A stretch of 64,000 bases of DNA from Lumbricus terrestris (GCA_949752735.1 OX457053.1:11729257-11793256), one strand, 5' to 3'; positions 38,237 through 50,690 are shown, counted from the first letter of the stretch. Numbers and translations are program-made. The notes: generated from the sequence alone by a model not told the origin.

Positions 38237-38323
38237 GAAATCATTCCAACGTCCGAACTCGAAGACATGAGTGGGAGACATGGAATGAACACAGTTCATC
38301 TGCACTGTCCATCAAAACAAAAC

Positions 38324-41300
38324 TTATTGATCTTCTTCTTGCTGTTTGTGCTTCTTCTTTTTCTTCTTTTCTGTAGTTTCCTGCAAAACATTTTTTTTTC
38401 AATTGGTAAATCAGAATTTTAGAACAGCAGACTGCAAACAGACCAAAACACAATGTATTTTCTATTTAACTCCATCACTACCATATACATGGTAGCACCA
38501 GTCACAGTCCTGAAGAAAGTAGGAGGGCAAAGCTAACCAGTAACCTGACATCCAACCATTTTCAATCTACAAACCAGTCACTCATTATATACAAAACACA
38601 CATGAGTCAGTTACTGCATATGTCATGAAATGTTGGCATTTCGATTGGACTGAAAGTTGTCTATATACATGTTTGCACCCATTGCACATTGAGATTGTAG
38701 ACAAAATGTGTCTACAAACTACTGTTGCTTGCCATCTACATTGTAGAATAGTGTATCGTTGCTACCAGCTTTTCAGGCTTGATCCTGAACAAATTGATCA
38801 TTAATGTATATAGGTCGGAAGATCTGGGTCAACTAGGGCGTGGATGCTTTACTTTGCACATTGAGCAGCAACATTTCTACTAAGATTGAGCTTTATGACT
38901 GAATCTTGAGGGTTAACTTATCACTTAGTACCAACGCTGGATCATTTTTTTTTAAATATAAGAAAATATCTACATCTAAAAACTAGAATATGATAGCCAA
39001 CCTGTGCAACTGGCTCTTGAACTGTCGACTCGTCCTTGGTCTCTTCAGTATCGTGCTTGTGCTTCTTCTTCTTCTTTTTCTTCTTTTCTGACACCTCCTA
39101 GAAAAGTTACATAAATTCTGCACGTTCCTGTATCACTGAAATTAATGGGCACATTTATCTAATAAAAATATAACCATTTTACAAGCATAACTATTTTACA
39201 AGCATTTGTACTGCACATACAACATTCAGTTTTTATATTGGGCTTCCAGATAATTTGCACTTTTACCTTGGTGCACATTTCAATGTTAGACATAGACATT
39301 CAATTTATGTGTGTTTCATTCCAATCTGTGCACAACAGAAAGCCTTTTTTGTCATAATCCTAAACTTGACCACATTGCGGAGTGCATGCAGAATGTACTC
39401 CACTGGCTTCCACTTCAGCAGCGGATCATCTATAGGTATTCTGCATTGGTATGGCGCTGTATGGAGGGTCTGGCTCCCATGTACCTGTGGGAGCTCTGCT
39501 GTTCCACCTGTGGTGTTCAGCGGTGATCTGTGCTCTCCAACCGGCTGATCAAGCCAAGCTCATGGTCCATCGCTCACAGCTGATAATTTTCTCGGTGGCT
39601 GGACCTAGACCCTGGAATGGGCTTCCATTGCGCTCCACCTGGTGCCTAAAGGTCACACCACTATGTTCCTTCAAAAAACTGCCTTATTTAGCCGTAGTTG
39701 AACTGGGAGCACTTCTGAGTAGTCTACCATGAAGGTGCACTATATAAAAAAACTCAATAATAATAGATCCAAATTAGACCTGAGAAAAAATGGTCAACTT
39801 ACCTCGACGACCGAGTCCTGTGTAACGTTCAGAGATTCTTGTGTGACGTTAACGGACGTGTCTTGCGTTTGATTCAGATCTTCTTCCGCACCGTGGCTCT
39901 TGTGCTTCTTCTTCTTCTTTTTCTCACTGTCGGCCGACGCTAATTCTATTGCCACTGGTTTAGGCGTAGTCGTTTTCGCGCCTTCGTCACTGCTGCTGCT
40001 ACTACTGGGCGCGCGCTTCCTCTAAAAACACATCCAATACAAATGATGATTCGCTTGAATGAAATTACAAAAACATCATCACTCCCCTACAAATCAAGAC
40101 ATAAAAACAATAACCACAACTTGGAGCACCTCTGAGTAGTTATCTCAGGAAGAGGCACAATACAAATTCTCGAAATGAATGAACATACTTTCAGTTACCA
40201 GTAGCTCCTTACAATTTCTGTAAATGCAAAGTTGTTGGTGGCCATTAAAACGTCGTCAATTTAAAAAAAGGAGAAATTGAAAACTTGTGATAAGTACCTA
40301 AATCAATCTTATGGTAGTAAGTGCTTTAGCAATGAACCTGTAACCTACTAGTGAATGCGCTAAAACTTTAAACACCAATATATCATTCAACTTGTTTTAT
40401 TCTTCACGTATTGACTACAAACAAACCTAGAAATATTAAATTGTAAATATGGCGCACACTGGATAATGCATACACATCATATTTGCAGCCAGAGTTTGCA
40501 ATTTTAGCCACTTGCAGAATTGACTTCGAAACAAACGATGTTCAAACATTTGCGACTTGAGCAATCCTAAAAGATCATCAACTTAACGACCGGCCACAGA
40601 GCGTTAAAGAGCAATTAGCTAAACTTTGATTCAGAGTCTGCGCTGTAGGCGGGAACGCCTCTAAGTAGTTTTCTTGAAGGGATGCTATAACAAGTGCTCA
40701 TATGCTCATTCAACCATACAAAGGTTCATACATGCATCCCAGTTGCTATAATTGATGCTGTAAACCTGTTACCTTGGTACTGGGTCGTTCGGACGTCACT
40801 GTTGGTGTTGAAGGGGTTGGCATCGCAGGAGTCTGTGTGACAGAGGTTGCGGAATCTCCCTGTTTTGAACTGCACAAAAAATTGGATGCTTTTGTACATA
40901 AGAAGAGTAAAAAAAGTCGTAAATTGCACAAAAATATGATGCTTTCGTGCATAAGAATAGTAAAAAGTCACAAATTGTATAGAAATAAGATGCTTTTGCA
41001 CATAAGAATAGTAAAAAGTCATAAATTGTACATTTGCTAAATATGATGCTTTCGTACATAAGAGTAGTAAAAAAGTCATAAATTGTAGTTGTTGGTCATT
41101 AGTTTATAAGATCAAGAAAAACTTTTGTTTCACTACTAATTTTTTTTAAAATAAGTCACATACCTGTAGTCCATATATGAAGATGTCCAGTTCGTAGGCG
41201 TCTTTTCATTTTTCTTTCCAAATTTATCAAGCAGTCCTTCCTTAATCATCATCTTCTTTTTGCCGGCCTACAGACAAAAGACATATCTATACAGCATAAG

Positions 41301-44300
41301 AAAGCACAATTCAAAACAACTACATTTGATAAAAATCTGAAAGCCAATCTCTAAACTGTTTAAAATACAACTCTTGGCTGCATGCTAGTCTTCCATTGGT
41401 TAGCCCTTTGGCCTTTACAGTGTAGTAAATGGAATCCTATACCCTCCCTCGGTTGGTAAAGGGTTAAGCAAATCTGCGTTGTCCTTGCTTCTTCCGACAA
41501 AGTTTACTATTCACCATAGTTTACTTATAACACTGTGGTCATTTATTGAATTAACATCTATACTCTAAATTGCTGAGCACTTCAAATCATTCTTTGTACT
41601 CATGCTTTCAGTGCTCAATTCAGGCCGCCAATTTGCATGTAGCTCAGATCTCTGCTAAATACACAGGAAGCTAATGCTAAACTGGAAGACAAAGAACAAG
41701 CACAATTCTACTTGAAAGATCATTTACCTAGACACCTTCAGCACCTCGTCTGCTCAGCGTGCTTGTAAAAGTCCTTCCACTCAACCCAATCTATTACAAC
41801 TATCACACATTTCTTTGGCACCACTATCCAACGAAAAATTGAAAGTGACAAGCAATCATCTTCACACGGTAAAACCATCTCGGATGAAACTCGTTACAAG
41901 GTGAGGTAATCAGCTAATCAGTGTCCTGCCTCGATCTGCCTGTGCATATGTCTTTGACACCATTGACATCAAACAGGGTAGATAAACACATGAGTCTCAA
42001 CGTAGAGTGTGACTCACCACTGGTCCCAGACCCCATTTGCGAGGATACGTGTCCCTTGCCATGACAACTCGCTTTATCTTCGCAACAATGCCATGATCAC
42101 ATGTCGCAATCACGGCCGTCGTCATCAGAGCGATGGCTAAAGACAAACGAGATGCGATTAAGTTAATCAACATTCACAACAAACTAAACATTGATATAAC
42201 ATAACATATGATTTAACATAACATATGATATAACATAACATATGATATAACATAACATATGATGTAACATAGCATATGATATAACATAACATATGATATA
42301 ACATAACATATGATGTAACATGATTATAACATAGACTGTAACATAGATTGTACATAGAAAACTTCTTTAAAATACATAACAAACTTTACAACTTGTTGGT
42401 GCCAATCTGCTTTTGCATGATTACATCATCATTATCATCAGCTGTCATTGTCTTCAGTCATTTGTCTAGTCAACTGTTCCTCTAGTGTTAGTCGAAGTGA
42501 TAATACATGTCCTCATATGATGTCATTACTTGAATGAATTACAAGTGACCATCCGAATTGTGCTGTCATGTGCATACAGCGATCAACAAAGTATATTGAT
42601 TGATTGATTGACACTCGTATATAACGTAACGTCTGCGAAGAGACAGACATCATAGTCATCGTGCTACTAGACAATTAATATCTTGGGCCCATTTGGCCAC
42701 ATTAGTTCCAGACAATACTTTTTTATAACATGCAGTCCGTGTGTATGAAGATGAAAACCAGACTTAAAGACACAGGATAGAATCTGCTCGTATGTCTATT
42801 TTCTTACCAAGTGCAACTGCTTCGCCCTTTGTTGTAACGATAACAATCTCCTCGTTCATTTCAATCCCATCCTCATATCTCAACACGCCAGGCAACATGA
42901 TCTTCGCACCGTAGCAGACAGCATTCACCTGTTAAATCAATGCAGCATCGCAATCTATATAGAAAGGATTACATCCTCAGAACTTTACAACTGAACCTCA
43001 AATTAAGCTACAAAAAAGAAAAGCGCTAAAAATAACAAGCAATATCATCTGACAACAAATTTCATCTGCTTGGTCTAAGCTGTGTCGCCCGATGCGCTAC
43101 CAGCGCGTGGAAGGACTAAGGTCTAAGGCTTGGCCTAGGGTCAGGAGCAACTCACTGCAGCAATATTGAACGGGCACAAAGAAATTCTGACTGATTGGTA
43201 AAGTTGTGAGAATTTGACAGCGCCCCTCACACTTTAGAAAAACAAAACAGTTTTCACCAGCAATATTATACAGTGTGCAGCCATTTTCATCGGCAGTTAG
43301 AAACAGTTAATAAAACCACACGAAATGAGTTTTCAAAGCAAAGGCTTCTATCGGAAAAGCTTACCGCACTGTCCTTCAAGATGACACGCTTGTGAGAGAC
43401 AAGCAAAGCTTCGAGCGGCTTGATCACTCGACGCAGGTACGACTCGTCTTTCTGGTTGTCATAAGCGTACTGTGCGTCAATCACATCGAACATCGACACC
43501 ATTCCATCCTACGCACGAAAAATAACACCATCTGTACAGTGTACAACGTACATCCTATGTACGATCATAAACCATCTGTACAGCGTACAACATATACAAT
43601 GATCATACACCATCTGTACAGTGTACAACGTACATCTTATGCAATGATCCATCGAATTCATATGTGTTACACTCTACGCACAACACATTGCACCTTATGC
43701 ATTACACATTACACGTTTCGAATTACTTCATGTGTTAAACTTTACGCATTACAATTTTACATATAAGGCGATTACAATGCAGACGTTTCGTAGGAATTTC
43801 AAATTTGACACAAAGATTTCTAACTTACAGCCTCTGACTGAATTCCGGATCGAACACGTCGTAGTTCCTGCATCTGCCCGTTAGTCTTAAGCAGGACTCC
43901 GATGTGAACACAAAGTGTACGAATGTAGGTTCCAGCCTCACAGCTCACCCAGAGAATTCCTGTGTCAGCCATTGAAAGCGGTATCAAGATTCTATTGTCT
44001 GGCGACGTCTCAAGACGGCCATTTTAATGTTACGTGCAATACGTCCAATTCAAATCAACATCGTTACAAATTTAAGCAGCTTTCAAATTTATAAACAAAT
44101 TTCACTATGACTAAATATCAACATCTCTTTACATCCCAAATATCTCAACTTCCAATTTCACCCACATACAGATAAGATGCAAAAGCACATAGTCACGTTC
44201 AAGTGATTCTTAAAAACAGACCCTTAATAATTGTAAAGGCATGTACTAATTCTTGAAGGAACGATGCACGCATATTCTTAAAGGTGAACCCATAATAGTC

Positions 44301-47300
44301 TACCCAATTTCTTCAAGACAAACCCATATTTTAAAAGGCATACCCATATTCTTTTCCTTGTCATACTCCATCAGTTTCGACTCGTAGATGGTTCGCACTC
44401 TCAGCTGACGTTTTACGGCCGAAATGAGAGGGGGTCGCTGGAAAACGGCTCCAATCAGAGTCTCCACGGCCTGGAAGCAAACCCACAAATTACCAATTTT
44501 AATAAAATGAAGAACTTTGAAGATGACAGACATTTATTTTTTCAACAGTCAGTTACCAATCTACAATAATTCTTTCAAGAGCAAAATAAACCAAAGAGAA
44601 TTTTTAATATGTAGTAATCATGACTTAAGAACACAACACTGTTACAATAATAACTTGAAAATATAATTCCATCTTTTTGGAACAAGCTACCTAGCAGACT
44701 CCATAATGACTTCTTGGTCCTTCTTTGCCCCTTTTCCGCAAACGTTTGAAAACCATTCTCCTGATTGCCGTTCGGTGTTGTCAAGTCGGGAGCACATCTG
44801 AGAAGTTTCTCTTGAAGTGGCACCATACAAATTCATTATCATGATAAAATAGTTTCCCCTAGTTTAATGTCAAAACAAAGCAATAAAAAAGCGATGAACC
44901 ATTTGCGAATTCTTACGTGCAGAATTTTCTTTTCTTCCTCTACGGCGCTGTTAAGTCTGAAGATCGCCACGTATTCCTTTCCTGCACTCTGCTGTGACTT
45001 GACGAGTCGGGTGGCGCGCTCTATGCAGACGATGAGGCAACCAGTGACCTTGGGGTCAAGCGTGCCGCTGTGACCGGTTTTCTCGACCCGCAGGATGCGC
45101 TTGATCCAGGCAACGACCTCGTGGGACGAAGGATTCGCTGGTTTGTCCAGATTGATGAAGCCACTCCTGGAGGAAAAGAAGAAATTGCAAGAAATGCCAT
45201 CAGATAGCGTCTTTCAATTCTCCTCTCGCACCTAATGTATACAGCATGAAAAAGCTGCTGCATAACATATTACCTAGAAAAAGTTCTAAGCTGAGGAAGG
45301 CACTCAATCACAACACTGAGGCACTGGAACACATTTTTTAAAATCTGAACTCACTGGAAATTTTAAATCTCTTTTCATTTACTGTGCATCGTTTTGCTCA
45401 CTATTGTAATAGTCCATTTATCAATGACATTTAAAATCTTGTAGGCTAGTGCTGAGAGAGCCTCCCATATGGTTTGCTCTTTGAGCAGCATAATATATTC
45501 AATCATGATTACATATGTGACATTGCAATCCTAGATTAAACCTAAGTTGAAGCTGGGACTTCAAGATGAGATGAAATACGTAAAGTTCTGGAAATACCAT
45601 ATGTAATCATTGAAAAGATCAGTCTAAAGCGCTTGCCTGATGTATTCCTCAATAGGTCTCTGTAGAGGTGAACAGCCAGCTGGCAGTGGTGTGTAATGTG
45701 TAGTTCGCACATTCAATTTATGGAAGTTCTGAACATTAACACAAATATTGAATTTATATTAAAATGTCAAAAATGTGATGCACCTTAAAACCGTTTAATT
45801 TCAAAAAATCATCATTTAAGCATTTTGTCGTTTGTGATCTTGATTGCTGCAATTTTATTTTGTTTTAATACATACAATATATATGAGGCATTCACAATAC
45901 ACAAATGTTAAACAATTACGAGCAAAGTTCAATCGTAAACAGTGTTTCTAATTTAAACCTCATTTGAAGTGTAACCATTACCCTAAACCTGTACCCTGGT
46001 GACTACCAAACTGTTGCTAACTTCGGATAAGAGCAAGTGTCACAAGTTTAATAATTTAATAATACCATGTAATGATAGCAATGGGCAGATGCAGATTTGT
46101 TTATTAATTCAAAATAACAAGTTATCAGCAAAACATAACAAGGCAACAGACGAAAACAAATTTAACAAGAGTCATGACAACCTGCATGGTGCAATAAAGT
46201 TCAATTTTATTTAATTATCATTTAAATTTTTTTTAAATAGTAAAACTTGCTAAATTTGGCATTTGTAATAGTTGTACTTACAAAGATGCGCCGATTTCAA
46301 TTATTCTGTCTATGGAAAAAATTATCTGTGGCCAAGATTTGGTTAAAGCCAATGCATTGTATGCGGACCCTGGCCAACGCAGACAGCAAGGCAAGTAGAA
46401 GAACTCACCAACTGTATGCATGCACAAGGAAAACAAAGTCATTGACCTTCACTTCACCTCTGTCACCAGAGCAAGCGCTAAAGGACTAGTCATCTCCAGC
46501 CTTAACTTACAGTAAGTATTAAAACAATTACATAAGATAAATATGAATTTAAAAGAGATGAACTTTATAGCTGTTCACCTTAAGTAACAGAGGCCATTGT
46601 GTTGTGTCCAATTTCGTTTCGCTTTTGCTTGGCTCGATCAGAAACTGTTCTGTATGCTGAATCTCCTGTTGAAATATTAACATCCAGTTTAAAGTTTTAC
46701 TTGAAGAGCAAGCGGTCCTCGCACATTGGCTTTATATGCAACGCAAGTAATATTTGTAATATAAATGCCTATGTAGTCTGCGTAATATAATGCATCTTAC
46801 AGAAAGTACTACTCTCGGCAAAGCAATGATAATACACTTATTTTGATTGACTCACAGAGACTACACAAATTTGTTATTTTATATACATCCCTGAATGGCA
46901 GCTGTCACCAGCAGCAAACAATCTTCCACTACCCCCCCACCCACCATAGTTTCACAGGCGACAGAAATCAATGCAAAAAATTGCTATACAAAACAAATTA
47001 AACTGCACCAGATTTCGGTAATCTAAAATCCTAATCTAGTTACTTAATAAAACCTTTGAAGAATCTATAATTTAAGCAGCTTTTAGTTAGACTTACTGCA
47101 ACATCCATGGTTTTCCTCTTCGACTTTTTCGACTGTTTCTCTGCAATTAATACAGAATTATACACATTCTCCAGTAGTCTAAATGATAAATCGAAATAAT
47201 TTAAAATACTGATTACCTTACATACAATTTAATTTATATGGGATGTTCCTCTTTCTTGTTCTATGGAATTTTTCTGGCATGACTATAGTATCGAGGACCT

Positions 47301-47781
47301 AAGGACAGTAGCGCGCAAGTTTACTGGCGTCGCGATGGTCGGTTATGGTTAGTGTTGTTATTGGAAAGATGCTGTATAATGTGCGTATATGCTTCGGTCC
47401 CCGATATGATGTTATTCCGTAGATTTATATTTATATCGAAATATTTATTCTTGGATACATCACCCAAAAATGTTTGATCATAGAAAATCGAAGCGATCGT
47501 AAAATTGTAATAGGTTTCAAGCTGTATGAATGATCAAAATCTTGTCAAAGAAAAAGATGGTTCTTGAATGCAAACAGCGCGATGATGCCGATCATGAAAC
47601 TATTTTACAGGTAGCCTATCGAGTGAACACAACACGCGGGATTACTTCATGACAGCATCACCGACTTGAATGTGCACGGAGCACGAAATTAAGTAAAAAA
47701 ACAAACCGTGCAGTTTAAACTGAACACTGCTAAGATTAAGATTACACTCGTGAAATTTTATTAGTTACCAGGATTATCCAT
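38324..47781 (-). CDS. DKC1: Dyskerin, H/ACA snoRNP pseudouridine synthase (15 coding exons)
   Basis: Dyskerin isomerises uridine to pseudouridine in rRNA guided by H/ACA RNAs and stabilises telomerase RNA. Exons (minus, 5' to 3'): 47781-47769, 47140-47097, 46665-46579, 45728-45637, 45166-44917, 44470-44344, 43959-43829, 43508-43365, 42928-42808, 42136-42018, 41267-41164, 40869-40773, 40021-39803, 39097-39002, 38380-38324 (TAA). Product ~566 aa (human 514). The TruB domain has [12 protein letters not shown] with catalytic Asp at ~116, and [17 protein letters not shown]. Also seen are [25 protein letters not shown] and, in the PUA domain, [21 protein letters not shown] and [12 protein letters not shown]. 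The N terminus ([14 protein letters not shown]) and the tail are Lys-rich, as in nuclear localisation signals. The first coding exon holds only 13 coding bases. One donor is GC (45636). The tail repeats a KKKKKKHK module over three exons. Confidence 0.96.
39365..39770 (+). mobile_element. L2/CR1-like LINE 3' end
   Basis: The plus strand reads [20 protein letters not shown], then [13 protein letters not shown] and, in a shifted frame, [12 protein letters not shown]. The tail is GGGAGCACTTCTGAGTAG, GTGCACTATATAAAA and AATAAT. Antisense inside DKC1 intron 13. Confidence 0.75.
40105..40190 (+). mobile_element. LINE 3' tail fragment
   Basis: TTGGAGCACCTCTGAGTAG through AATTCTCGAAATGAATGAAC in DKC1 intron 12. 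Confidence 0.55.
40630..40705 (+). mobile_element. LINE/SINE tail fragment
   Basis: GGCGGGAACGCCTCTAAGTAG then TTGAAGGGATGCTATAACAAG, the shared tail, ~70 bases from DKC1 exon 12. Confidence 0.5.
40868..41087. repeat. ~51-bp minisatellite abutting DKC1 exon 12
   Basis: Four units of the form AATTGCACAAAAATATGATG followed by CTTTCGTGCATAAGAATAGT and AAAAAGTCA. The unit nearest the exon contains the exon 12 splice acceptor. Confidence 0.85.
42187..42340. repeat. ~18-bp tandem repeat (ATAACATAACATATGAT)n
   Basis: About nine copies in DKC1 intron 9, just past the exon 10 acceptor side. The Tyr/Cys-rich minus frame is an artefact. Confidence 0.85.
43520..43650. repeat. ~45-bp tandem repeat
   Basis: Three copies of CACCATCTGTACAGTGTACA followed by ACGTACATC and a GATCATA junction, in DKC1 intron 7. 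Confidence 0.7.
44655..44848 (+). mobile_element. LINE 3' end fragment
   Basis: Reads [16 protein letters not shown] and is ~80% like the inverted copy at 26829-27030 by eye. Tail GGGAGCACATCTGAGAAG. DKC1 intron 5. Confidence 0.75.
45631..45636 (-). other. DKC1: GC-type 5' splice site (gcaagc), DKC1 intron 4
   Basis: On the minus strand the exon ends EEYIR at ATC AG|gcaagc and resumes after ctccag at 45166 with (AG)G AGT GGC TTC, R-S-G-F-I-N, matching human [12 protein letters not shown]. No GT occurs before the in-frame TAG about 13 bases on. Confidence 0.85.
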
Positions 47782-48060
47782 TTTTGCAATAAATCTTCGA
47801 ACCACACGTGCACGACTGCAACATGAAATTTAAGAAAAATGGCAGAATCGCTTCACCGGATGGATGAGAACTGTGCGCCATAGAAATTTCTTGTTGCGCT
47901 ATACCTCATGCAACACATTTTTTTACCGAGCGGCTATTTTGTTGTTAATAATAATAATAGTAATAACGACAATTTATATGGCGCCGTAACGCGGCCATAC
48001 CGCTACAATGCGCCTCACAAACGGCAAACGGATTGTTGTTGTTAAACTATCATTTATAAT

Positions 48061-48440
48061 GCGCCTAAATTCTTGATTGAATGAATGAATGAATGAATGA
48101 ATGAATGAATGAATGAATGAATGAATGAATGAATGAATGAATGAATGAATGAATGAACAAAAAAGAATCTTGCACGAAAGCGCGTAACAGGAAAGTTTAC
48201 TTATAGCCTAATGAATCTTAAACAAATAAGTCTTCAGGTTTTTCTTGAATGGTGAATAAAGATGATTTGCGAATGAGTCCGGTTATTCCATTCAGTCTGG
48301 TCAGCTAGTGCAAACGCGCAGTTTCCAAATTGTCTGACTGGAAGTGTGACCACAAATTAAGTCACCTTGAAACAAAGATCGTAGTCCTTGTCTGGACTGA
48401 AGAGATGAACATGGTGTTAGAAGTGAGGACACATCAAGAG
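48061..48440 (-). mobile_element. LINE 3' end with (GAAT)n array
   Basis: Minus-strand degraded frame with FGNCAFALADQTEWN, like the R-F..A-P-x-WN block of RT C termini. Then GCGCATTATAAATGATAG beyond an ~80-bp (ATTC)n run at 48078-48157. Confidence 0.55.
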
Positions 48441-48494
48441 ATGAATTAGTGTGAACTCTAGCCTACATCAGAAGACAGATCTTAATTTGCGCCT

Positions 48495-49600
48495 GTATCG
48501 TAATCGTAATCGTAATCTCGAAACTTCTACAGCGCCCACAAAAGCCAAGTCGCGGGAACCAGCTTATTCACAGGCGCTCAATCAAAACAAAATCGATAGG
48601 CAGCGAGTCAAGTCCGGAGAGTCAGGCAGGCAGATAGATGGACGGCTAAGGTGGGTGATGTTTAGAATTGAAATGACGAGGGATGTGATGAGAAGAGGAG
48701 GAATCAGGATAGGATTTGTGAAAGAGCAATGTTTTCAGTTTTGAGTGAAAGACCTGTGGGGAGATAGCGAGAGGTGGAGTTTTGGTGAGTTCGTATGATG
48801 GGTCGGAAGTTTGCCGAAGTGCTGGCGGAAGTTTGTTCCAGAGAGGTGGAACGGCAATGGCTATGGAGCGGTTTGCAAATTTCAGTGATGAAGTGATGGG
48901 AGGGCGAAGCAGTGTAATGGAGGATGAGGAGCGTGTTGAACGAGGTGGCTGGATGGTGAACAACTGACGAAGGTAGAACGGCTGGGATGATTGAAGTGTA
49001 TTGTAAGTGAGTGAGAGGACTTTGTATTCGATGCGTTCAGGTATTTTGAGCCAGTGAAGTGATTTCAGGACAGGAGTGATGTGGTGACGTTTGGGGGTTT
49101 TCGTCACTGCACGGGCGAGGGCATTCTGGATAGCTTGGAGGCGGTTAATTTGGGTTATATCAATGTTTAGGAAGAGAGAGTTGCAGTAATCAAGTTTCGC
49201 ATGAACTATGGATGTGGCTATTGTGGATGCAGTTTTAAAGTCGAGCATAGGTCGGATTCTGCGGAGATCTCGTATGTGCATGAAACAAGTGCGTGAAAGT
49301 TGGGTTATGTGGTCGGAGAAGCTAAGATGCTGGTCAAAGATTACACCTAGGTTTCGGACAGGAGAATTTGCGGAGAAAGTGTGGTTGGAAGAAGAGTCAT
49401 TGTTGAAGGAAATAGAGGGATCAGGAACTTTCTTGAGTTGTTCTCTAAGGCCAATTAGTATAAATTCTGTCTTGGAGGGGTCAAGGCAGAGGAGATTTGA
49501 GGTCATCCAAGAGGTGATTTGGGTGACCACGGAGAGAAGATTATCTATGGAGTCAGACAAGCTGTATGTGAAGCCAGTGCAGTAACTGCAGTTCACGAAG
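48495..49600 (-). mobile_element. 5'-truncated L2/CR1-like LINE
   Basis: RT C-terminal ORF at 48646-49596, then 3' UTR ending GGGCGCTGTAGAAGTTTCG and three GATTAC repeats at ~48496-48515. 5' truncation near 49600. A second copy of the 3' end is at 10705-10975. Confidence 0.85.
48646..49596 (-). pseudogene. Reverse transcriptase C-terminal half of a non-LTR retrotransposon
   Basis: 316-codon open frame without its N terminus. It holds SWMTSNLLCLDPSKTEFILIG, RNLGVIFDQHLSFSDHI, IVHAKLDYCNSLFLNI, HHITPVLKSLHWLKIPERIEY and VPPLWNKLPPALRQT. These are the palm-to-thumb and C-terminal blocks of L2/CR1/jockey-type RTs. The catalytic YADD block lies upstream and is missing, as is the endonuclease. The frame has no stops, so the insertion is probably young. 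The plus-strand frame 49208-49585 is its shadow. Confidence 0.9.
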
Positions 49601-49619
49601 GGTGGGGGGTGATGTGGTC

Positions 49620-49765
49620 ATGAAGAGTTTTTGATCAGCTTTCTAGCACAGTGGAGAACAGTGGTAAGAGGCTGAATAGTGGATGCATGGAGGCCATAAA
49701 GGACCGAGTTGCAGTAATCACTTCTAGAGATGACCAAAGCCTGTACAAGTGTGCAAATGCAATTT
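49620..49765 (-). mobile_element. Second LINE RT fragment
   Basis: The minus strand reads LVQALVISRSDYCNSVLYGL then TVLHCARKLI, the same RT block as LDYCNSLF in the neighbouring LINE but from another family. It abuts the 5' end of that copy. Confidence 0.75.
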
Positions 49766-50019
49766 TTCATTTAGGTCTTGACTTACCGTATGCGTCCGAG
49801 ATGGATAAAACACGATTTAATTATAGAGCATATTTGATATTTTATGACAAGTAAATAGGCCTATATAATTTCAGAGGCACGTACACCACATAATTATTTC
49901 ATTACAATACACAAACGTGACAAGTATACGGACATAATATAATCACACCTGTACCAACCGATAGCATAGGCCTACACTGTTTACACAGGAAAATGAATCA
50001 GCGAAACGAATATCTTATG

Positions 50020-50238
50020 CAGTGGTTAAAGTGGTTTGGGTGAGCATTGGGAACGCTGATCATGCTTATGATCATGATTATTATTTTTTATTGATCATGG
50101 ATAAACAGTGGGAACGTTAAGGAAGAGTTTTACAGGAATATGAATGTTTCCAGGGTTCCATCATGGTGAGCAGTGGGAGAAATTTCGAGAGCAGTGAGAA
50201 TTAACGCTCCCACGCGTTTCCACACACTTTAAACCCTG
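50020..50238. mobile_element. hAT-like MITE, GAGCAGTGGGAACGC family
   Basis: CAGTGGTTAAAGTGG to CACTTTAAACCCTG with exact duplication ATCTTATG (50012-50019, 50239-50246). Confidence 0.85.
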
Positions 50239-50256
50239 ATCTTATGCCGGTATGAT

Positions 50257-50442
50257 CCGTGGTTAGTGGTTTGGGTGACCAGTGGGAACGCTGAATGTGA
50301 GCAGTGGGAATTACGCTGTTGAAGAATTGTATTGAAACGCACGTGTTCTGGAGTTCCATCATGATGAGCAGTGGGAAGTGGGAACGCAAGCCAAGAATTT
50401 TGAGAGCAGTGGGAACGCCGTTCCCACCTACTTTAAACCCTG
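50257..50442. mobile_element. hAT-like MITE, second copy in tandem
   Basis: Starts CCGTGGTTAGTGGTTTGGG, ends CTTTAAACCCTG. Flanks GGTATGAT and GGTATAAT (7/8). Only 10 bases separate it from the duplication of the previous copy. Confidence 0.75.
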
Positions 50443-50449
50443 GGTATAA

Positions 50450-50690
50450 TAATAATAATATTTTTTCCTTAATTAAACGCCTGCAAGACGCACTGCGCTT
50501 TACATTTACAAGTTATGCAGTAATCTTAATTAAACTTAACTACCAACTGAACAGACAGCTTTGTAATTACACGGCGCCAACGGCAGCCTACAAAGCAAAT
50601 CCGCCCAACGGGGGCTCGAACTCACTAGTCACTACCTCTCGCACTCTTGGCCAGCGTGTTAACCACTACTCTACCGGGCTATGATTGGTT
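50450..50690 (-). mobile_element. tRNA-like SINE, third type
   Basis: Minus strand: GCCCGGTAGAGTAGTGGTTAA (A-box region) and GAGTTCGAGCCCC (B-box) about 55 bases apart, followed by a non-tRNA body. Lacks a matching acceptor stem, so not scored as a tRNA gene. Confidence 0.5.

Larger units (their letters stand above)
33414..38323. other. Convergent intergenic region (KEN-box gene and DKC1 3' ends)
   Basis: Two hAT MITEs (34354-34805, 34851-35026), a TCGTC/TTTTC-rich tract (~36670-36920) and unassigned sequence. No exon series with consistent splice phases was found on either strand between 33,900 and 38,300. Confidence 0.5.

Noticed and set aside
49208..49585. 125-aa plus-strand frame
   Set aside because: Antisense shadow of the LINE reverse transcriptase.
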